Below are positions 46,861-55,977 of a DNA stretch of 64,000 bases, piece by piece. Position numbers and translations under genes: made by a program. The first letter of the stretch is position 1; each line of letters starts with the position of its first letter. The stretch is from Ensifer canadensis (GTDB lineage Bacteria; Pseudomonadota; Alphaproteobacteria; Rhizobiales; Rhizobiaceae). Location: positions 3,879,001 through 3,943,000 of the forward strand of contig NZ_CP083370.1 of NCBI RefSeq assembly GCF_017488845.2. The letters are read 5' to 3'. The notes beneath the pieces were generated by a model. It ran no database searches and had not been told where the DNA came from. It saw nothing but the letters and a program-made list of their open reading frames with translations.

Positions 46861-47886
46861 ATGCGCGTTTTCTATTCCGAAGATCACAAGCTCCGTGAGG
46901 CCAGGACAGAACTCTTCGGTGGCGAACTGGTGGCGCCGTTCGAGGCGCCGTTTCGTGCCGAATGGATTTTGGCGGCGGTGAAGGAGGCTGGCTTTGCCGA
47001 TGTGGTTGCGCCCACGCATCACGGCCTGGAAACGGCCCTCAAGCTCCACGCGGCCGACTATCTCGACTTTCTCGAAACCGCCTGGGCGCGCTGGGTCGCT
47101 GACGGTTATCGCGGCGAAGCGATCCCGACGTGCTTCCCGGCGCGCCGGATGCGCCAGCACCCGCCCAAGGATATCGACGGCGCGCTCGGCTATTACGCCT
47201 TTGCCGCGGAAACATCGATCACTGAAGGCACCTACGTCGCCGCGCGCGCGGCGATGAATTGCGCGCTTTCGGCTGCCGAGCATGTGGACGCCGGCAACAC
47301 GGCCGCCTTTGCGCTTTGCCGCCCGCCCGGCCATCACGCGGCGATCGATCTCTATGGCGGCTACTCCTTCATCAACAACGCCGCCTGCGCCGCCCAGCGG
47401 CTACGCGATCTCGGTGCTGCCAGGGTCGCAGTGCTCGATGTCGACTTCCATCATGGCAACGGCACGCAGGACATCTTCTATGGACGCGGCGACGTCTACT
47501 TCGCCTCGCTGCATGGCGATCCCGTCGACGCTTTCCCGTACTTTCTCGGCTTTGCCGATGAAGAGGGGGCTGGCGAAGGCCTCGGCACCACGAAGAACTA
47601 TCCCCTGCCGCGCGGCACGGCCTATTCGGCCTGGTCGGCCGCGATGGACGATGCACTTCATCGCATCGAGACCTTCGGCGCCGAGGCGCTGGTGGTTTCG
47701 CTCGGCGTCGACACGTTCGAGCGCGATCCGATTTCGTCGTTCAAGCTGAAGTCGGAGGATTATCTGCGCATGGGCGAGAGGTTGAAGAGGACGGGCCTGC
47801 CGGTCGTCGTCTGCATGGAGGGCGGCTACGGTGTGCCCGAAATCGGCCTCAACGTCGCCAATGTGCTCAAGGGCATTGCTACCTGA
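46861..47886 (+). CDS. Histone deacetylase family protein (acetylpolyamine amidohydrolase-like)
   Basis: A 341-residue zinc deacetylase of the class II/acetylpolyamine amidohydrolase group. The catalytic His pair is at 158-159 (RPPGHHA), zinc ligands Asp195 and His197 lie in VLDVDFHHGNGTQDIF, and a third Asp in SLGVDTFERDP. The chain begins MRVFYSEDHKLREARTE, typical of ApaH-like enzymes. Likely substrates are acetylated polyamines or other small amides. Start is ATG 46861; the upstream open extension lacks homology. Confidence 0.9.
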   Translation: MRVFYSEDHKLREARTELFGGELVAPFEAPFRAEWILAAVKEAGFADVVAPTHHGLETALKLHAADYLDFLETAWARWVADGYRGEAIPTCFPARRMRQHPPKDIDGALGYYAFAAETSITEGTYVAARAAMNCALSAAEHVDAGNTAAFALCRPPGHHAAIDLYGGYSFINNAACAAQRLRDLGAARVAVLDVDFHHGNGTQDIFYGRGDVYFASLHGDPVDAFPYFLGFADEEGAGEGLGTTKNYPLPRGTAYSAWSAAMDDALHRIETFGAEALVVSLGVDTFERDPISSFKLKSEDYLRMGERLKRTGLPVVVCMEGGYGVPEIGLNVANVLKGIAT

Positions 47887-48025
47887 GCCTACTCCGGCCG
47901 TCAGGCAGCCGCAGATTTCTCACGAACCCCTGTTGACCTCAACTTTACTTGAGGTCGTACGAGTGTTCCTGCCCGTCGCCGAATGGCCGCCGACGGGATT
48001 TGAAGGGATACTCAAGGAGAGTTCA

Positions 48026-48379
48026 ATGAGCAGCAATACAAAGGCGGGTATCGTCGCACCGCTCTATCGTATCAACAAGTTTGCGGTGCCGACCGCCGCA
48101 CGGACGCAGTTTCTGGAACTGGTGGAAAAGACCCTCGAAGTGATCCGCAGCCAGGACGGCTACGTCAAGGACCTGTTCCTCGAGCAGCATGCGGGCCCGG
48201 GAAAGTTCAACTTCTGCACCATGATCGAATTCGAAAGCGAAGAGGTCGCGCCGAAGGTTGCAGCAGCGATCGGCGCGTTCGATAGAAGCCTCAACATCGA
48301 TCGTGCGGCGCTGATGGAAAAGCTCGGGGTTGAGACCGATTCCGCCAGCTACAAGAGCTTCCAGGCGACATCGGCATGA
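48026..48379 (+). CDS. Antibiotic biosynthesis monooxygenase (ABM) domain protein
   Basis: A 117-residue ferredoxin-like dimeric alpha-beta barrel protein. The pattern INKFAVPTAARTQFLELVEK, TLEVIRSQDGYVKDLFLEQ and FCTMIEFESEE is that of ABM/quinol monooxygenase-like proteins. Substrate unknown. ATG 48026 follows AAGGAGAGTTCA. A RIME copy follows 18 bases after the stop. Confidence 0.8.
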   Translation: MSSNTKAGIVAPLYRINKFAVPTAARTQFLELVEKTLEVIRSQDGYVKDLFLEQHAGPGKFNFCTMIEFESEEVAPKVAAAIGAFDRSLNIDRAALMEKLGVETDSASYKSFQATSA

Positions 48380-48396
48380 GATCGCGCCGTTCCGGC

Positions 48397-48501
48397 TACT
48401 GCTTAATTGCTTAAATCGAATCCGATTTAAGGATAAAATTATGCAGCAAGTTTAAAGCGATACAGCGTCCTTGCGCGTCATATTTGACGCACGGCGCTGT
48501 A
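48397..48501 (+). repeat. RIME-like element, TA flanked
   Basis: A 105 bp copy: ctgcttaattgcttaaatcg...cgatttaagg...attatgcagc (palindrome A) and gatacagcg...gcgcgtcatatttgacgc...gcgctgta (palindrome B). TA occurs at both ends, and the flanks ccggc/gccgg are themselves inverted. It lies between two convergent genes. Confidence 0.85.
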
Positions 48502-48564
48502 GCCGGCCGGACTCGCGACCGGCGCGTCGATGACGACGCGTCAGGTTCACGATGGCGATACGTT

Positions 48565-49203
48565 TTAAGAAACGAAGAAGTTGGATAGGCCCTGGCCGGC
48601 CGCAACTGCCATATAGGCGAGGACGGTGAAGTAGACCGTGGTTGCGATCAGGAAGAGATAGCCGCCAGCGACCATCAGTCCGTCGCGCTGGATGATGCCG
48701 AGCGACAGGAGCAGGATGGCGATGCCCGGCAGCGTGTTCGATAGCGGAATGAGGCCGAGCGGAAACATCAGCAGCACGCCTCCGGCCATGATCATCAGGC
48801 CGTTGAAGCGGTTCATCAGTGCGCCTTGCGTCAGGAAGCCGAAGCGCGGCCTGACGAAGCGATCGAGCTTGGAGACAAGCGCTGCCCCCTTCTGCAGCGT
48901 CGGCACCAGTTTTTCGGTTTCGATCTGCCGGTCGAGGATGCGCTGCGGCATCCAGGGCAGGCGGTTGAGGGTAATCGAAATCGAGATCAGGATGATGGCG
49001 GCGCCGAAAACGGTACTGACGCCGGGAATGGAGACCGGCAGCAGAAACGGCAGCGTCAGCAGCGCGCACAGCAAGAGAAAGCCCTGTTCGCCGATGCCCG
49101 TCATCAGGTCGCGAAGCGTGATGGTGTTGCCGCGAATCGACCCGATCATCCCGTTGAGCGTGTCGCTGAGACTGCGTTGCGTATCGCCAAACTCGATTGC
49201 CAT
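48565..49203 (-). CDS. exoD: ExoD family exopolysaccharide biosynthesis protein
   Basis: A 212-residue inner-membrane protein with several helices. The ExoD family pattern is visible: LSDTLNGMIGSIRGNTITLRDLM (in part), LLLCALLTLPFLLPVSIPGVST, NRLPWMPQRILDR and IPLSNTLPGIAILLLSLGI. In Sinorhizobium meliloti exoD affects exopolysaccharide production, alkali tolerance and nodule invasion; its biochemical action is unclear. ATG 49203. Confidence 0.9.
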   Translation of the reverse strand: MAIEFGDTQRSLSDTLNGMIGSIRGNTITLRDLMTGIGEQGFLLLCALLTLPFLLPVSIPGVSTVFGAAIILISISITLNRLPWMPQRILDRQIETEKLVPTLQKGAALVSKLDRFVRPRFGFLTQGALMNRFNGLMIMAGGVLLMFPLGLIPLSNTLPGIAILLLSLGIIQRDGLMVAGGYLFLIATTVYFTVLAYMAVAAGQGLSNFFVS

Positions 49204-49409
49204 CAGATAGTCCGCCTCGATTTTCCTCGAACGCGCTTGTTATCAAGAGCGTGTGAAGGATCGGTTAGTATCCGGCCCTGTCATGACGATGACTGTGGCC
49301 GTGGCGCCATTTGTCGCCAAACAATGGCATCAGTGGGACGTCTCTTCATCTTCCTGCCGCAATCGCTAGTATGAAGCACCTTTGAGCACGAATGGGGACC
49401 ATTGATTCT

Positions 49410-50075
49410 ATGATCAAGAAATGCGCCATACTGGCTGTAGCGGCCATCTATCTCTCGGGATGCACGACCACCGATCCCTATACGGGTGAGCAGAAGATGT
49501 CGAACACCGCCGGCGGCGCGCTGATCGGCGCGGGTCTCGGTGCAGCGACCGGCCTTCTTGTCGGCGGCAGTGCTGCGGGACGGCGTGATGCCGCTCTCGT
49601 CGGTGCCGGTATCGGCGCGCTCGGCGGTGGCTTGGTCGGCAACTACATGGACAGCCAGGAAGCGGAACTGCGCGCCCAGCTGCAGGGTACCGGTGTTTCC
49701 GTTACCCGCGCAGGCGACCGCATCATCCTGAACATGCCGTCGAACATCACCTTCGCCACCGACCGCGACCAGGTAATCCCAGCCTTCTACGACACGCTGA
49801 ACTCCGTGGCGATCGTGCTGCGCAAGTTCAACAAGACGCTGATCGACGTCGACGGCCACACCGATTCGACCGGCAGCGCCTCCTACAACCAGGGCCTTTC
49901 CGAGCGTCGCGCAGCCTCAGTTGCCAATTATCTGGCAAGCCAGGGCGTCGACCAGCGCCGCATGGCCACCATGGGCTTCGGCCAGGAACGGCCGATCGCC
50001 TCCAACGGCAGCGAGGCCGGCCGGGCGCAGAACCGCCGCGTCGAAATCTCGATCGCGCCGATCAAGCAGGGCTGA
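49410..50075 (+). CDS. OmpA family lipoprotein (YfiB/YiaD-like)
   Basis: Predicted outer-membrane lipoprotein of 221 residues. The signal peptide ends in the lipobox LSGC (Cys18). A Gly-rich glycine-zipper region follows (GGALIGAGLGAATGLLVGG and VGAGIGALGGGLVGNYMD), then an OmpA C-terminal peptidoglycan-binding domain (FATDRDQVIPAFYDTL, DVDGHTDSTGSASYNQGLSE, GFGQERPIASN, NRRVEISI). It probably links the outer membrane to peptidoglycan. ATG 49410 is preferred over 49392. Confidence 0.9.
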   Translation: MIKKCAILAVAAIYLSGCTTTDPYTGEQKMSNTAGGALIGAGLGAATGLLVGGSAAGRRDAALVGAGIGALGGGLVGNYMDSQEAELRAQLQGTGVSVTRAGDRIILNMPSNITFATDRDQVIPAFYDTLNSVAIVLRKFNKTLIDVDGHTDSTGSASYNQGLSERRAASVANYLASQGVDQRRMATMGFGQERPIASNGSEAGRAQNRRVEISIAPIKQG

Positions 50076-50160
50076 TAGGTCTCTGCGATACCTTGATATA
50101 GAAGGGCCGCACCGGGAACAGTGCGGCCCTTCGTCGATCGGACGTCCCGTCGCCGTACTG

Positions 50161-50976
50161 CTAAAAGCGGTAGCGCAAAAGCCGCCCCATCCGCTGCAGC
50201 ATGGGCATGACGCTGAAGATCTGGATGGCGATGCGCGCGGCCGCTGACATTCTTTCTATCTGGCTCGGATCGTAGTCGCTGACCTCCTCCAGCAGACTGA
50301 GGCCCGGCACCTGCCGCTCCAGCATGCGTGGATCGTCGATGCCCCAGCGAAGCGCAGCACCGGTGGCGCGGATGGCGGGGTTGAAGCGCAGCAATTGAAT
50401 GCCCAGGTGGCTATAGCCGTCGAAGACGACCTCGCCCGCCGGCAGGCGTTCCAGCAGACGCCGAAGCAGATCGTAGACGTCCTCTGCCGCAAGGTAGGGC
50501 AGGACGCCTTCGGCGACGACGATCGCCGGCGCGTCATCCGGTATCGCCGCAAGCCATCCCGCCTCCGTCACCGAAGATGCGATCTGTGTATAGTTGGCGC
50601 GATCCGGATAGAGCGTGCGGCGCAACGTCATCACATCGGGAAAATCGACGTCGAACCACCGCACCTCGTCGGGCGGATCGACGCGGAAAACGCGGGAATC
50701 GAGGCCGCAGCCGAGATGCAGCACAGTTGCATCCGGGTGCCTGGTGACGAAAGCCCGTGTCCACTGGTCGAGGAGATAGGCGCGCATGGCGATCCCGATC
50801 GTCATGTCGTGGCCGACGTCGAGATGCTGCGCAGCTTGCCCGAGACGACGCATGGCATCGGCGGCGAAATGGTCGCGCAGCAGGGAATCGGGAAGCGCGC
50901 TTTCGGCGGCCTTTGCCTGCAGCGTGATCAGCAGTGTTTCTTGCGCGCCACTCAGGCCGATCCCGTCGGCATCCAT
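50161..50976 (-). CDS. Class I SAM methyltransferase, leucine carboxyl methyltransferase (LCM) family
   Basis: A 271-residue LCM/PPM-family methyltransferase. The SAM-binding motif is VLHLGCGLDSRVFRVDP, followed by WFDVDFPDVMTLRR and IVVAEGVLPYLAAEDVYDLL. Bacterial relatives modify polyketide-like or unknown small molecules rather than phosphatase 2A. ATG 50976 has a strong GGGGAGGAAACG site. A reverse-oriented RIME lies just upstream. Confidence 0.85.
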   Translation of the reverse strand: MDADGIGLSGAQETLLITLQAKAAESALPDSLLRDHFAADAMRRLGQAAQHLDVGHDMTIGIAMRAYLLDQWTRAFVTRHPDATVLHLGCGLDSRVFRVDPPDEVRWFDVDFPDVMTLRRTLYPDRANYTQIASSVTEAGWLAAIPDDAPAIVVAEGVLPYLAAEDVYDLLRRLLERLPAGEVVFDGYSHLGIQLLRFNPAIRATGAALRWGIDDPRMLERQVPGLSLLEEVSDYDPSQIERMSAAARIAIQIFSVMPMLQRMGRLLRYRF

Positions 50977-50987
50977 CGTTTCCTCCC

Positions 50988-51092
50988 CACAGCGCCGCGC
51001 GTCAAATATGACGCACAAAGGATGCTGTAGCGCTTTAAACGTGCTGCATAATTTCATCCTTAAATCGGATCCGATTTACGGAATTATGCAGG
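50988..51092 (-). repeat. RIME-like element, reverse orientation
   Basis: A 105 bp copy on the minus strand relative to the others: cagcgccgcgcgtcaaatatgacgc (palindrome B), gctttaaacgtgctgc linker, and tccttaaatcggatccgattta (core of A, in part). The TA tips seen elsewhere have changed. Confidence 0.8.
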
Positions 51093-51129
51093 AGGCACGG
51101 CCTCGGAAACGGTGGCACGTATCCGCTGC

Positions 51130-52572
51130 CTAGTCGTCGGCTGCCTTCACCGCACGCGCCCGACGGACGCGCCTCGCCGTCAGCATCGCCAGTGCCGGTG
51201 CCAGCGCGAACAGCCAGAAAAGCCACTGCGTCGCGCGGGCAACGCCGTCGGTGGTGCTTGCTTCGATACCCGCCAGATTGGCGGTCAGGCCGGCAAGGGC
51301 AGCACCCAGTGCGGCGGCAAAAAGCTGCACGGTGGTGATCGAGCTCGATGCCTTCTCTTCCTCGCCCTGTGGTGCCAGTTCGTAGACGGCCGTCACGATA
51401 TGCGGCCAGGCGAAACCCATGCCGAAACCGACCGCCATGATACCGGCGGAAAGCGGTGCGGAGATCGCGGCAAACCCGGTGCCGGCCATCGGCATGAACA
51501 TGGCGATCAGCGCCAGGCCGGCAAGGCCGAAGGCCGGTCCGGCGAAGATCGTGCGCTGCGCCCTGTCGCCGTGCCAGTGCGCGCTGGTCATCGATCCGGC
51601 GGTCCAGCCGATCGACATCAGTGCGGCGATGTAGCCGGCAACCAGCGGCGACAGCCCATGCAATTCCTGCAGCAGATACGGTACGTAGATCTCCGGCTGC
51701 ATGCCGATCATCAACAGCGTGATCGTAGCATAAAGCGCTGCCAGCGGGGAGGTTATGGTGAAGCTGCTGCTCGGCAGCAGCTTGCCGGCAGCCCGGCGTT
51801 CGACGACGAGAAGCACTGCGAACATGAGGATGGCCGCGCCGACCGAGGCGAGCTGTTCGCCCGATGTGGACAGGGTGCTTGCGATCGAAAGAGCCAGAAC
51901 GATGCCGACCAGAAGCAGCAGTTGCACGACCGGCAGCGGCGTGCGATTTCCTTCGGACGAAGCGTTGCGCGGCAACGTCCAGAAGGCGAGTGCTGCCAGA
52001 AGTGCCGTCAGCGGCAGCAGCGACCAGAAGGCGGCGCGCCAGGTGGCGAATTCCGCAAACATGCCGCCAACAGCCGGGCCGATAAGCGTTGCCGTGCCCC
52101 AGGTCGCCGAGATCAGGCCGATGGCACGGGTCCAGAGCGCCGGCGCAAACACCAGGCGGATGACGCCATAGGCGAGCGCATAGAGCAGGCCGCCGCCAAA
52201 GCCCTGGATCGCCCGGCCGCCAAGCAGCACCAGCATATCGGGAGCGGAGGCGCACATGAGCGTGCCGAGGCCGAAGACGAGCGCGCCGATCGCATAGGCC
52301 GAGCCGGCGCCGACGACGGCAAGCAAGCGGGCCGAGAGTGCTGCGCCGAGGATGGATGCGGCCACGAAGACGGTGGTGCTCCAGGCGTAATATTCGAGCC
52401 CGCCGATCTCGCGCACGATCGACGGCATGATCGTCGTTACGACATAGATGTTGAGCGCATGGAGAGCTACGCCGCCGCTCAGCACGACGGAATGGATGGC
52501 GTTTTCGCCCGACAGCAGAGCGAGCCAGCCGCTGTCGGCTTTTTCAGCGGGTCTGGATGTCTTGTCGAGCAT
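51130..52572 (-). CDS. MFS transporter, DHA2-like (14 helices)
   Basis: A 480-residue drug:H+ antiporter-type exporter with about fourteen predicted helices. It shows the DHA2 features MPSIVREIGGLEYYAWSTT after helix 1, ALSARLLAVVG in the 2-3 loop, GRAIQGFGGGLLYAL in helix 4 and IGPAVGGMFAEFATWRAAFW in helix 5. Likely exports hydrophobic or cationic compounds. No adjacent regulator is evident. ATG 52572. Confidence 0.88.
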   Translation of the reverse strand: MLDKTSRPAEKADSGWLALLSGENAIHSVVLSGGVALHALNIYVVTTIMPSIVREIGGLEYYAWSTTVFVAASILGAALSARLLAVVGAGSAYAIGALVFGLGTLMCASAPDMLVLLGGRAIQGFGGGLLYALAYGVIRLVFAPALWTRAIGLISATWGTATLIGPAVGGMFAEFATWRAAFWSLLPLTALLAALAFWTLPRNASSEGNRTPLPVVQLLLLVGIVLALSIASTLSTSGEQLASVGAAILMFAVLLVVERRAAGKLLPSSSFTITSPLAALYATITLLMIGMQPEIYVPYLLQELHGLSPLVAGYIAALMSIGWTAGSMTSAHWHGDRAQRTIFAGPAFGLAGLALIAMFMPMAGTGFAAISAPLSAGIMAVGFGMGFAWPHIVTAVYELAPQGEEEKASSSITTVQLFAAALGAALAGLTANLAGIEASTTDGVARATQWLFWLFALAPALAMLTARRVRRARAVKAADD

Positions 52573-52696
52573 ATGTGTGCACCTTTTCCTGTCGCCTCAC
52601 GACTGCCGGGCAAGTAACGCGCCGTGCATCGTTGCGCGGCCGCGTCGGGCTTGCCCCGTCGGCGCCGATAGAGCACTCCCGTTTCAAATGGAGTTT

Positions 52697-52771
52697 TGGA
52701 GCGGCTCTATCCTATTGTTTTTACGCATTTCCTGACGGAAAAGCGCTTCGCATTTTTCGTGGAAATGTTCT
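52697..52771 (-). repeat. Short interspersed repeat, second family, copy 2
   Basis: It aligns with 17253-17328: tggagcggctctatcc, tttttacgcatttcctgacgg, aaaagcgcttcgcattttt and ggaaatgttc. It overlaps neither flanking gene. Confidence 0.6.
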
Positions 52772-52774
52772 GAT

Positions 52775-53668
52775 TCAGTGGACGACGGCATCACCGAGAT
52801 GGGTGAGCTTGTCCGGATTGCGAACGATGAAGATGTCGTTGACGTTTCCGTCGCCGTCATAGCCGAAGGAAACGCTGGCGGCGATATCATTTTCGGTCTC
52901 GCCCCGGAGCACAATGCCGCGGCCGCCGTTGATATCGGCAACGTCCCAGACATAGTGCGCCCAGTATTCGGTCAGCCGGTCGGCGATGAAGGCAAGCACG
53001 GTTTGCTTGCCCGAGAGCACGCCGAGCACCGTCGCCACCTTGCCGCCGCCATCGGCCGTCAGTCGTACGTCGGCGGAAAGCAGGCTCGAAAGGCTGGCAA
53101 TATTGCCGCCGTGGATCGCCGTGTGGAAAGCCGACAGCAACTCGTCCTGGCGTTCGCGCGGCGTCTGGTGACGGCTCTTCTCCACGCCGATATTGGTCTT
53201 GGCGCGCGACACCAGCTTGCGTGCGGCCGCCTCCTGCATGTCGAGCGTTTCAGCCACCTCCTCATAGGGCTGGCCGAAGATTTCATGCAGCAGATAGGCA
53301 GCCCTTTCCTTCGGCGTCAGCCGCTCCAGCATCAAGAGGAAGGCGGTGGTCAGCGACGAGGTCAGTGCCAGCTTCTCCTCGGCATTGTCGTCGCTTGCCG
53401 TGTGGATCGGCTCCGGCAGCCAGGCACCGACATAGTCGACACGCTTGCGGTGTGCCGCCTTCAAGAGGTCGAGGCAGCGGCGGGTGCAGGCGGTCGTCAG
53501 CCAAGCGGCCGGGCTTTCGATCGCCAATTGATCGGCCTCCTGCCACTTCACGAACGTGTCCTGCACCGCGTCTTCCGCGTCCGCGCGCGAACCAAGGATC
53601 CGGTAAGCCAGACCGAGAAGGCGGGGACGCGCCTCCTCGAAAATTGCCGTGCTGTTTGCGCCGCCCAT
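52775..53668 (-). CDS. ECF41 family RNA polymerase sigma factor with SnoaL-like C-terminal domain
   Basis: A 297-residue extracytoplasmic-function sigma factor. Sigma2 lies at about 5-80, the WLPEP linker motif of the ECF41 group at 83-87, sigma4 at about 115-170 and a SnoaL-like domain at 175-297 with the group motifs DGGGK (206-210) and NPDKL (284-288). In ECF41 proteins the C-terminal domain both assists and restrains activity in place of an anti-sigma factor. ATG 53668 is separated by one base from the stop of a 41-codon ORF. Partners of this group are usually carboxymuconolactone decarboxylase, oxidoreductase or epimerase genes. Confidence 0.93.
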   Translation of the reverse strand: MGGANSTAIFEEARPRLLGLAYRILGSRADAEDAVQDTFVKWQEADQLAIESPAAWLTTACTRRCLDLLKAAHRKRVDYVGAWLPEPIHTASDDNAEEKLALTSSLTTAFLLMLERLTPKERAAYLLHEIFGQPYEEVAETLDMQEAAARKLVSRAKTNIGVEKSRHQTPRERQDELLSAFHTAIHGGNIASLSSLLSADVRLTADGGGKVATVLGVLSGKQTVLAFIADRLTEYWAHYVWDVADINGGRGIVLRGETENDIAASVSFGYDGDGNVNDIFIVRNPDKLTHLGDAVVH

Positions 53669-53669
53669 C

Positions 53670-53795
53670 TCAATGCCTCGATATCTGTTTGGTCCGGTCA
53701 ATGCTGTCCTGGTCGATCGTCTTGCGTCCGCCGGCAAGCGCGCCGAGCCCGTCGGGGATTTTCTGCTCGTAACGGACGGTTTTCATATCGGTCAT
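53670..53795 (-). CDS. 41-residue ORF coupled to the ECF41 sigma gene, possible AhpD/CMD remnant
   Basis: ATG 53795 with GGAG eight bases upstream opens MTDMKTVRYEQKIPDGLGAL and continues with AGGRKTIDQDSIDRTKQISRH to a stop one base before the sigma ATG. The part Y-x-x-x-x-P-x-G-x-x-A-L resembles the first helix of AhpD-like carboxymuconolactone decarboxylases, the usual ECF41 partners, but the catalytic CxxC half is missing. It may be a deletion remnant kept for translational coupling, or a genuine small protein. Confidence 0.5.
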   Translation of the reverse strand: MTDMKTVRYEQKIPDGLGALAGGRKTIDQDSIDRTKQISRH

Positions 53796-53875
53796 GATTA
53801 CAACTCCGTCGATCGTTGCTCATGACCAACTGACGATTGGCTTCCGGCCGCTGTGACGCCGTCTTGAAATTTTTC

Positions 53876-54928
53876 TCAGATTTTTGGCGGGTAGGCGTGC
53901 TCTTTGCCGCGGAAGTCGGTCACGGTGTAGCAACCGCCGCCGTCCGCAGCGATCGATGCCGCGCTGATCACCGTCTTGCCGTGACCGCCGGGAATGTCGA
54001 GGATATAGGTCGGCTGGCAGAGGCCAGAGACCCGGCCGCGCAAGGACGCGACGAGTGCCTGGCCCTCCTCGATCGAGAGCCGGAAGTGGCTGGTGCCGGG
54101 TGCCAGATCCGGGTGGTGCAGATAGTAGGGCTTGATCCGGGTTTCGACGAAGGCGCGCATCAGTGCGGCAAGCACGTCCGCATCGTCATTGACGCCTTTC
54201 AGCAGCACCGACTGGCTGACCATGACGACGCCGGCATCGATCAGCCGGGCCGAGGCGTCGCGCGCTTCCTGTGTCAGTTCACGCGGATGGTTGGCGTGCA
54301 GCGCCACATAGGTCGCCTTGCCGCTGGCCTTGAGGGCTGAAACGAGATCGGCGTTGATGCGCTCGGGCTCGACCACCGGTACGCGGGTGTGGAAGCGCAC
54401 GATCTTGACATGGGCGATCGGCTTCAGCCGCTCCATGATTTCGGTGAGGCGGCGCGGCGAAAGCACCAGCGGGTCGCCACCGGTGAGAATGACCTCCCAG
54501 ATCTCGTCATGTTCGGCGATATAGGCGATCGCCGCATCGAGTTCGGCGGGTGTCAGCGTACCCAGTCCCTGCGGTCCGACCATTTCGCGGCGAAAGCAGA
54601 AGCGGCAATATACCGGGCAGACATGCACGGCCTTCAAAAGCACCCGGTCGGGATAGCGATGCACGATGCCGGCGACCGGGCTGTGCGCCTTGTCGCCGAT
54701 CGGATCTTCGCGCTCTTCCGGCAGCAGCGTCAGCTCGGCGGCATCGGGTACGAACTGGCGGGCAATCGGATCGTTCGGGTCGTTGCGGTCGATCAGCTTG
54801 GCGATAGCAGGACTGATGGCGACCGCGTAGCGCTCGGCGACCTGCGAAACGACGGTTTGCTGTGACGGTTCGATAAGGCCGGCATCAACCAATTCGCCGG
54901 CTGTCTTGATCGGCCGGTGAACGTTCAT
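53876..54928 (-). CDS. epmB: EF-P-lysine 2,3-aminomutase-like protein (EpmB)
   Basis: Radical SAM/PLP enzyme of 350 residues that in enterobacteria converts (S)-alpha-lysine to (R)-beta-lysine for EF-P modification. The iron-sulfur motif CxxxCxxC is at Cys104, Cys108 and Cys111 (VCPVYCRFCFRRE), the SAM motif GGDPL follows, and the PLP-binding Lys lies in LDIPGGHGKT. The start overlaps the stop of epmA (ATGA), and efp is divergent 178 bases beyond epmA, which supports this assignment over a free lysine aminomutase. Confidence 0.92.
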   Translation of the reverse strand: MNVHRPIKTAGELVDAGLIEPSQQTVVSQVAERYAVAISPAIAKLIDRNDPNDPIARQFVPDAAELTLLPEEREDPIGDKAHSPVAGIVHRYPDRVLLKAVHVCPVYCRFCFRREMVGPQGLGTLTPAELDAAIAYIAEHDEIWEVILTGGDPLVLSPRRLTEIMERLKPIAHVKIVRFHTRVPVVEPERINADLVSALKASGKATYVALHANHPRELTQEARDASARLIDAGVVMVSQSVLLKGVNDDADVLAALMRAFVETRIKPYYLHHPDLAPGTSHFRLSIEEGQALVASLRGRVSGLCQPTYILDIPGGHGKTVISAASIAADGGGCYTVTDFRGKEHAYPPKI

Positions 54929-55977
54929 GATGCCGTCTCCGCCACCGGTGCCCAGAGCACCTGGTCGATGCGCGACGCACCGGTCGCCAGCATGACCAGC
55001 CGGTCGAAGCCGAGCGCGATGCCGCTCGCCTCGGGCATGATGGCGAGCGCTGCCAGAAAATCCTCGTCGAGCGGATAGGTCTCGCCATAGACGCGGGCCT
55101 TCTCCGTCATTTCCATCTCGAAACGACGGCGCTGCTCGGCCGCATCGGTCAGTTCGCCAAAGGCATTGGCGAGTTCGACGCCGCAGGCATAGAGCTCGAA
55201 GCGCTCGGCAACGCGGCGGTCGCGCGCGGTCGGCCGGGCAAGGGCTGCTTCAGCGACCGGATATTCATCGAGGATCGTCGCGCGGCCAAAGCCGAGATGC
55301 GGTTCGACCTTTTCGACAAGCACGCGGCTGAACAGGTCGGCCCAGTTATCGTCGGCGGCGACCCGCAGCCCGGCCGATACCATCGCGCTAGCAAGCGCGT
55401 CCCGGTCCGTTTCTCCGTTGGAGGCGATCGAAGCGAGCAGGTCGATTTTCGCAAAACGCTTGAAGGCTTCGGCCACCGCCAGCCGTTCGGGCTCGGCGAA
55501 GGGGTCGCAGGTGCGGCCCTGGAAGGTGAACTGACTGACGCCGGTCGTCTGTGCCGCGAGCGTCAGGATCTCGGCGCAGTCGCGCATCAGCGTCTCGTAG
55601 GTCTCACCGGCGCGGTACCATTCGAGCATGGTGAATTCCGGATGGTGCAGCGGCCCACGCTCGCGGTTGCGATAGACATGGGCAAAGCAGGCGATGCGCT
55701 TTTCACCGGCAGCGATGAGCTTCTTGCAGGCAAACTCCGGCGAGGTGTGCAGATAGAACGGATCGGCGGAGCCGTCATGGTTGAGCGCCTGGGTGGCAAA
55801 GGCGTGCAGATGGGCTTCGTTGCCCGGTGAGACCTGCAGCGTCGCGGTATCGACCTCGATGAAGTCGCGCTCGTCGAAAAACCGGCGCAGCGCCGACTGG
55901 ATCCGGTTGCGTCCGAGAAGAAACGGGCGCCGGTCGCCATGGACGTGCGGCGTCCACCAGGGTGAGGCATGCGACAT
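54925..55977 (-). CDS. epmA: EF-P-lysine lysyltransferase (EpmA/GenX/PoxA)
   Basis: A 350-residue paralogue of class II lysyl-tRNA synthetase lacking the anticodon-binding domain. It attaches beta-lysine to Lys34 of EF-P. Motif 2 is HVYRNRERGPLHHPEFTMLE and motif 3 GIALGFDRLVMLATG. The first part (RIQSALRRFFDERDFIEVDT) fits the family start. It overlaps epmB by four bases and is divergent from efp. Confidence 0.94.
   Translation of the reverse strand: MSHASPWWTPHVHGDRRPFLLGRNRIQSALRRFFDERDFIEVDTATLQVSPGNEAHLHAFATQALNHDGSADPFYLHTSPEFACKKLIAAGEKRIACFAHVYRNRERGPLHHPEFTMLEWYRAGETYETLMRDCAEILTLAAQTTGVSQFTFQGRTCDPFAEPERLAVAEAFKRFAKIDLLASIASNGETDRDALASAMVSAGLRVAADDNWADLFSRVLVEKVEPHLGFGRATILDEYPVAEAALARPTARDRRVAERFELYACGVELANAFGELTDAAEQRRRFEMEMTEKARVYGETYPLDEDFLAALAIMPEASGIALGFDRLVMLATGASRIDQVLWAPVAETAS

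Noticed and set aside
50102..50132. 12 bp perfect hairpin after the OmpA lipoprotein gene as a Rho-independent terminator
   Set aside because: The stem gaagggccgcac/gtgcggcccttc is real but no T run follows on either strand, so the claim was not kept as a feature.
51112..52617. A 501-codon plus-strand frame opposite the DHA2 transporter
   Set aside because: Antisense shadow; the Gln/Arg/Gly-rich peptide is not protein-like, whereas the minus strand encodes a clear 14-helix transporter.
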